This document shows positions 6,132 through 8,144 of a stretch of DNA of 8,144 nt, piece by piece. The stretch's first letter is position 1; every line of letters starts with the position of its first letter. The notes beneath the pieces are model-generated. The model had not been told where the DNA came from. It saw only the letters and a program-made list of their open reading frames with translations, and made no database searches. The translations under genes and the position numbers were made by a program. This DNA is from Anaerolineales bacterium UBA7227 (GTDB lineage: Bacteria > Chloroflexota > Anaerolineae > Anaerolineales > Villigracilaceae). The stretch spans positions 1 through 8,144 of the forward strand of contig DKTP01000149.1 in NCBI GenBank assembly GCA_002473085.1, written 5' to 3'.

Positions 6132-6950
6132 TCAAAACACAATTTCCGCGATCTGCTCAAAATTGACGTCAAACGCCTCGTGGACTTCCGCCTCGGCTTC
6201 GGCGTCCTTCCAATCCCCCGCGGTGACGCCGCGATTGCAATACGAACGGTACGCGCAGAAGCGGCATTTGCCCTCGTCGCCGGTCAACTCGAATTTTTCC
6301 AGCGACTCGATCTCGCCGATCAACTTTTCGATGGCCGCTCCGTCGCGCTTGAACTGCGCGTCGTCGTAGCGGAAGACAGCCGGCTTGGAGGGATAGTCCG
6401 CGTACCAGTAGATCATCTGGATGGACTCGGGCGCGAAGGGACGGCCGCCGTTCAGGTACGCGCCCGCGCGCGCCAGCAGGTAACGATAAACGCGCGTCTG
6501 CATCCGCGCCGCCATCCACTCGTTTTTAGGACGTTTGTGATAGGTCTTCCAGTCGTAGATGGTGACTCCGTCATCGCGGACGGCGATCAGGTCGTATTTG
6601 GCGAGCAGACGATGATTCCTGACGGGGGCGGAGAGAATCGTCTCAGGGCGGAGGCTGCCGAGTTCGCGCGGGTCGCCAAAGTCGCGCTGGAAGTTGTCCC
6701 ACCAGCGGGAGAGGTCGGGAGAGGCCGCGAGACGAGTCAACTTGTCGGCGGGCAGGCCCAACAAATATTGCTGGGCGAGGCGGTGGAAGAAGTTGCCGTC
6801 AGCCAGGCGGCGTTCGTTCTCGGCGACGGGTTCGGACTCCACTGCGGGCCAATCCAGTTTTTCGAGGTAACGCAGTTCGAAGCGGCGTGGACAGTCGAAG
6901 TAGTCCTGCAGGGAGGATTGGGAGAAGGTGAAGGGTTGCGGGAGTTTCAC
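6132..6950 (-). CDS. PD-(D/E)XK nuclease family protein with probable 4Fe-4S cluster (RecB/Cas4-like)
   Basis: This 272-aa protein resembles the RecB/AddB/Cas4 class of PD-(D/E)XK nucleases. The N-terminus has the signature SQSSLQDYFDCPRRF (10-24) with C20. H56 lies in GNFFHRLAQQ, D120 in KYDLIAV, D133 and K135 in YDWKT, and Q151/Y155 form the downstream QxxxY helix. C229, C232 and C238 (CRFCAYRSYC) complete, with C20, the cysteine pattern that binds a 4Fe-4S cluster in AddB and Cas4. The start codon is GTG: TGA lies two codons upstream in frame, and the conserved SSLxDY motif is too near the N-terminus for a later start. No ribosome binding site is visible, and a heptamer array covers the start codon. 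A weak -10-like TACAAT on this strand lies at 7028-7023. No helicase, recombination or CRISPR genes are adjacent, so its DNA-processing partner is unknown. Confidence 0.86.
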   Translation of the reverse strand: MKLPQPFTFSQSSLQDYFDCPRRFELRYLEKLDWPAVESEPVAENERRLADGNFFHRLAQQYLLGLPADKLTRLAASPDLSRWWDNFQRDFGDPRELGSLRPETILSAPVRNHRLLAKYDLIAVRDDGVTIYDWKTYHKRPKNEWMAARMQTRVYRYLLARAGAYLNGGRPFAPESIQMIYWYADYPSKPAVFRYDDAQFKRDGAAIEKLIGEIESLEKFELTGDEGKCRFCAYRSYCNRGVTAGDWKDAEAEAEVHEAFDVNFEQIAEIVF

Positions 6951-6999
6951 GTTTCAAGTCCCGGGTTTCAGGTTTCAAGTTCCAGGTTTCAGGTTTATG
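6944..6999. repeat. Heptamer tandem array C (GTTTCAG) overlapping a start codon
   Basis: Eight consecutive 7-bp units fill 56 bp exactly: GTTTCAC (6944), GTTTCAA (6951), GTCCCGG (6958), GTTTCAG (6965), GTTTCAA (6972), GTTCCAG (6979), GTTTCAG (6986) and GTTTATG (6993). The first unit reads GTGAAAC on the - strand and contains the GTG start and second codon of the nuclease gene. The array replaces the place where a ribosome binding site would be expected. The unit sequence differs from arrays A and B but the period is the same. Confidence 0.8.
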
Positions 7000-7002
7000 G
7001 AG

Positions 7003-7069
7003 CTTGTTTTCGTGATCCACTAATTGTAAACGAGGGAAACCCGTTTAACGCGAAGAATCACGAGCCAAG
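7003..7069. repeat. Nested inverted repeats in the intergenic region
   Basis: TCGTGAT (7010-7016) is the reverse complement of ATCACGA (7057-7063). Outside it CTTG (7003-7006) pairs with CAAG (7066-7069). Inside lies a bulged hairpin, AAAC-GGG (7028-7031 and 7034-7036) with CCC-GTTT (7040-7046) and an AAA loop. Together they could form a cruciform or a structured RNA of about 67 nt. The inner part overlaps the weak -10-like box proposed for the nuclease gene on the - strand. Confidence 0.45.
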
Positions 7070-7104
7070 TTTGCAAAATCAAGGTGTTTTTCTCTTTTGA
7101 ACGC

Positions 7105-7124
7105 TTTCATGTCCTGGCATGAAA
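7105..7124. repeat. Small hairpin next to the paired-hairpin repeat
   Basis: TTTCATG (7105-7111) pairs perfectly with CATGAAA (7118-7124) around a 6-nt loop, TCCTGG. It lies six bases before copy 2 of the paired-hairpin repeat and may be an independent structure or part of a larger element. No gene overlaps it. Confidence 0.45.
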
Positions 7125-7130
7125 AGAACA

Positions 7131-7183
7131 GGAATTCGCAAGTTCTACTTGCAAATCATCCAGAAGTAGAACTTCTGGATTCC
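7131..7183. repeat. Paired-hairpin interspersed repeat, copy 2
   Basis: The first hairpin has a 6-bp stem (7138-7143 with 7147-7152) and a TCT loop; the second has a 9-bp stem (7159-7167 with 7171-7179) and an AGA loop, 6 nt apart. Both cores, AAGTTCTACTT and AAGTAGAACTT, are identical to copy 1 at 1-51, while the outer stem bases differ on both sides in a pairing-conserving way. GGAAT (7131-7135) can also pair with ATTCC (7179-7183), enclosing the element. A T-rich stretch follows at 7185-7198, so on the + strand it could terminate transcription, but no + strand gene lies upstream. Confidence 0.75.
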
Positions 7184-7259
7184 GATTTTTCATTTTTAAT
7201 ACAGGAGAGTCGCTATCGGTAGAAACCGAAGCGCGGCAGGGATTGGGCTTCGACGCGAG

Positions 7260-7457
7260 TCAGTCGTTTACTTTGTGGGCTGACGCGGCGGGGACGGCCT
7301 GACAGATGTCGCAGCAGAACGGTTTGCGAGCGGAGTTGAATGGCGCGCGCTTCTTGCCGCAGTCGAGTTTGGAGATGGGAGAGTCGAAAGCGGCGTACAG
7401 CGCGCGCCAGTCTTCGTGCGCGAGGTCGGCGGGAGAACGCAGGACGCGGGACAGGCC
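7260..7457 (-). pseudogene. Remnant of a YkgJ-like cysteine-cluster protein
   Basis: Directly after the aminotransferase stop, in the same frame on the - strand, an open stretch of 65 codons reads like a protein: DLAHEDWRALYAAF, then DCGKKRAP, then KPFCCDICQAVPAA, and then a TGA at 7262-7260. From memory this resembles the N-terminal part of YkgJ-type putative zinc/iron-chelating proteins, whose full forms are much longer. Three signs point to decay: no ATG, GTG or TTG start is available; the second cysteine expected in the DCGxxCAP motif is Arg (one base change would explain it); and the similarity stops abruptly after about 60 residues. In another frame, 7285-7213 reads to a tail, RLTRVEAQSLPRFGFYR, ending in a stop, possibly the original C-terminus left after an internal deletion. 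The family assignment needs a database comparison. Confidence 0.5.
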
Positions 7458-8144
7458 CTATTTGGCTTTGGTCTTCCGCAGGCCAAATTCCTTTTCGGCC
7501 AGGGTGACGGCCTCCTCGAAAATTTTCAAACCTTCGTTCACCTCGGACTGCGAGATGGACAGCGGCGGCGCGATGCGGATGACGCTCTTGGAGCAGCCCA
7601 GCAGGAGCAGGCCGCGCTCGAAGGCCAGGTTCACGACGCGGCTTTGTATCTTTTCGGCCGGTTCGCGCGTTTCGCGGTTGAGGACGAACTCGACGCCGAT
7701 CATCAGGCCGAGGCCGCGCACGTCGCCGATGGAGGGATGGCGCGCCTGGATCTCGGCGAGGGCGTCGAGCGTGTACTGCCCGACTTCGGCCGCGTTTTTC
7801 ATATATTCCTTTTCGATCAGTTCGATCGTGGCGAGCGACGCGGCGCAGGAGATGGGGTTGCCGCCGTAGGTGTTGCCGTGCGCGCCCCTCTCCCAGTCCA
7901 TGATGTCGCGGCGGGCGATGCACGCGCCGAGCGGCATGCCGGAGGCGATTCCCTTCGCGGAGGTGACGATGTCGGGTTCGGTGTTGAAATGCTCGATGGC
8001 CCACCACTTTCCGGTGCGCCCCATGCCCGACTGGACTTCGTCGGCGATGAGCAGGATGTCGTATTTATCGCAAAGTTCGCGCAGGGCAGGGAAGAATCCG
8101 GGCGGCGGCACGACGTATCCGCCTTCGCCCTGGATCGGCTCGAC
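7458..8144 (-). CDS. Class III PLP-dependent aminotransferase, C-terminal part (5' end beyond window)
   Basis: The visible 228 residues are the C-terminal half of a fold-type I, class III aminotransferase (ornithine/acetylornithine/GABA aminotransferase family). These enzymes move an amino group between an amino or omega-amino acid and a keto acid using pyridoxal phosphate. Numbering from the window edge, VEPIQGEGGY (1-10), the cofactor-ring aspartate D35 in ADEVQSG, the Schiff-base lysine K64 in SAKGIASGMPLG, the phosphate-binding T92 in NTYGGNP, and R190 in IRIAPPL are all present, so the enzyme should be active. The wording of the C-terminal half (SIGDVRGLGLMIGVEF, then RGLLLLGCSKSVIRIAPPL) also recalls the archaeal clade that includes broad-specificity amino-acid racemases. 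Substrate and symbol are therefore left open. The gene ends in TAG with a decayed gene fragment directly downstream and no clear terminator. Its start lies outside the window. Confidence 0.92.
   Translation of the reverse strand, partial: VEPIQGEGGYVVPPPGFFPALRELCDKYDILLIADEVQSGMGRTGKWWAIEHFNTEPDIVTSAKGIASGMPLGACIARRDIMDWERGAHGNTYGGNPISCAASLATIELIEKEYMKNAAEVGQYTLDALAEIQARHPSIGDVRGLGLMIGVEFVLNRETREPAEKIQSRVVNLAFERGLLLLGCSKSVIRIAPPLSISQSEVNEGLKIFEEAVTLAEKEFGLRKTKAK

Noticed and set aside
6944..6999. CRISPR array or phage attachment site made of the short repeats (also considered for 5067-5191).
   Set aside because: The units are 7 bp, contiguous and without spacers, and there are no cas or integrase genes.
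6180..7100. Open frame of 306 codons on the + strand, antisense to the nuclease gene.
   Set aside because: The nuclease and Fe-S motifs on the - strand are unmistakable. The + frame ends in translated heptamer repeats and intergenic DNA.
7159..7198. Hairpin plus T-rich run as a + strand intrinsic terminator.
   Set aside because: The genes on both sides are on the - strand, and the other copy of the same element (1-51) has no T-run, so termination is not its shared property.
7260..7460. Read-through of the aminotransferase TAG (for example by pyrrolysine) to make an extended protein.
   Set aside because: The aminotransferase already ends at the usual family C-terminus, and the downstream segment resembles the beginning of an unrelated protein. 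Coincident frame is expected one time in three.

Overview
The window looks like a chromosomal segment from a bacterium with GC-rich genes, most probably a member of the Chloroflexota (Anaerolineae-like). This placement is an inference from gene content and protein style: secG next to an oligopeptide-binding protein, a CNDP2-like M20 dipeptidase, a DUF1385/YqhQ membrane protein, a NAGPA-type phosphodiester glycosidase, a solitary RecB/Cas4-type nuclease, and an aminotransferase resembling the archaeal racemase/aminotransferase clade. No rRNA, tRNA, CRISPR array, phage gene or transposase is visible.

Layout. Positions 1-280 hold no gene. They carry a paired-hairpin repeat, a 10-bp inverted repeat, two candidate promoters and a 17-bp stem-loop ahead of secG. 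From 281 to 5073 five genes run on the + strand: secG (281-502), a membrane-anchored extracellular solute-binding protein (575-2257), an unknown tryptophan-rich 178-aa protein (2259-2795), an M20 metallodipeptidase (2797-4167) and DUF1385 (4192-5073). The solute-binding protein, the unknown and the peptidase are one base apart, so they are almost certainly cotranscribed. Positions 5067-5191 contain two related heptamer repeat tracts in opposite orientation around a strong terminator. A phosphodiester glycosidase gene (5238-6116, +) follows, apparently from a leaderless extended -10 promoter. It converges, 15 bp apart, on a PD-(D/E)XK nuclease with an Fe-S cysteine set (6132-6950, -). The interval 6951-7457 holds an eight-unit heptamer array that supplies the nuclease start codon, nested inverted repeats, a second copy of the paired-hairpin element, and a decayed fragment of a cysteine-cluster protein (7260-7457, -). 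The window ends inside a class III aminotransferase (7458-8144, -, 5' end missing).

How the genes may work together. The solute-binding protein and the dipeptidase suggest capture of peptides outside the cell and hydrolysis of dipeptides inside it, but no permease or ATPase genes are present. SecG serves the general Sec translocon. The aminotransferase fits amino-acid turnover. The glycosidase and nuclease are separate units.

No complete new defence or mobile system is seen. The most unusual content is between the genes: a two-copy paired-hairpin repeat whose stems differ while keeping pairing, and three degenerate 7-bp tandem arrays, two of which overlap a stop or a start codon.
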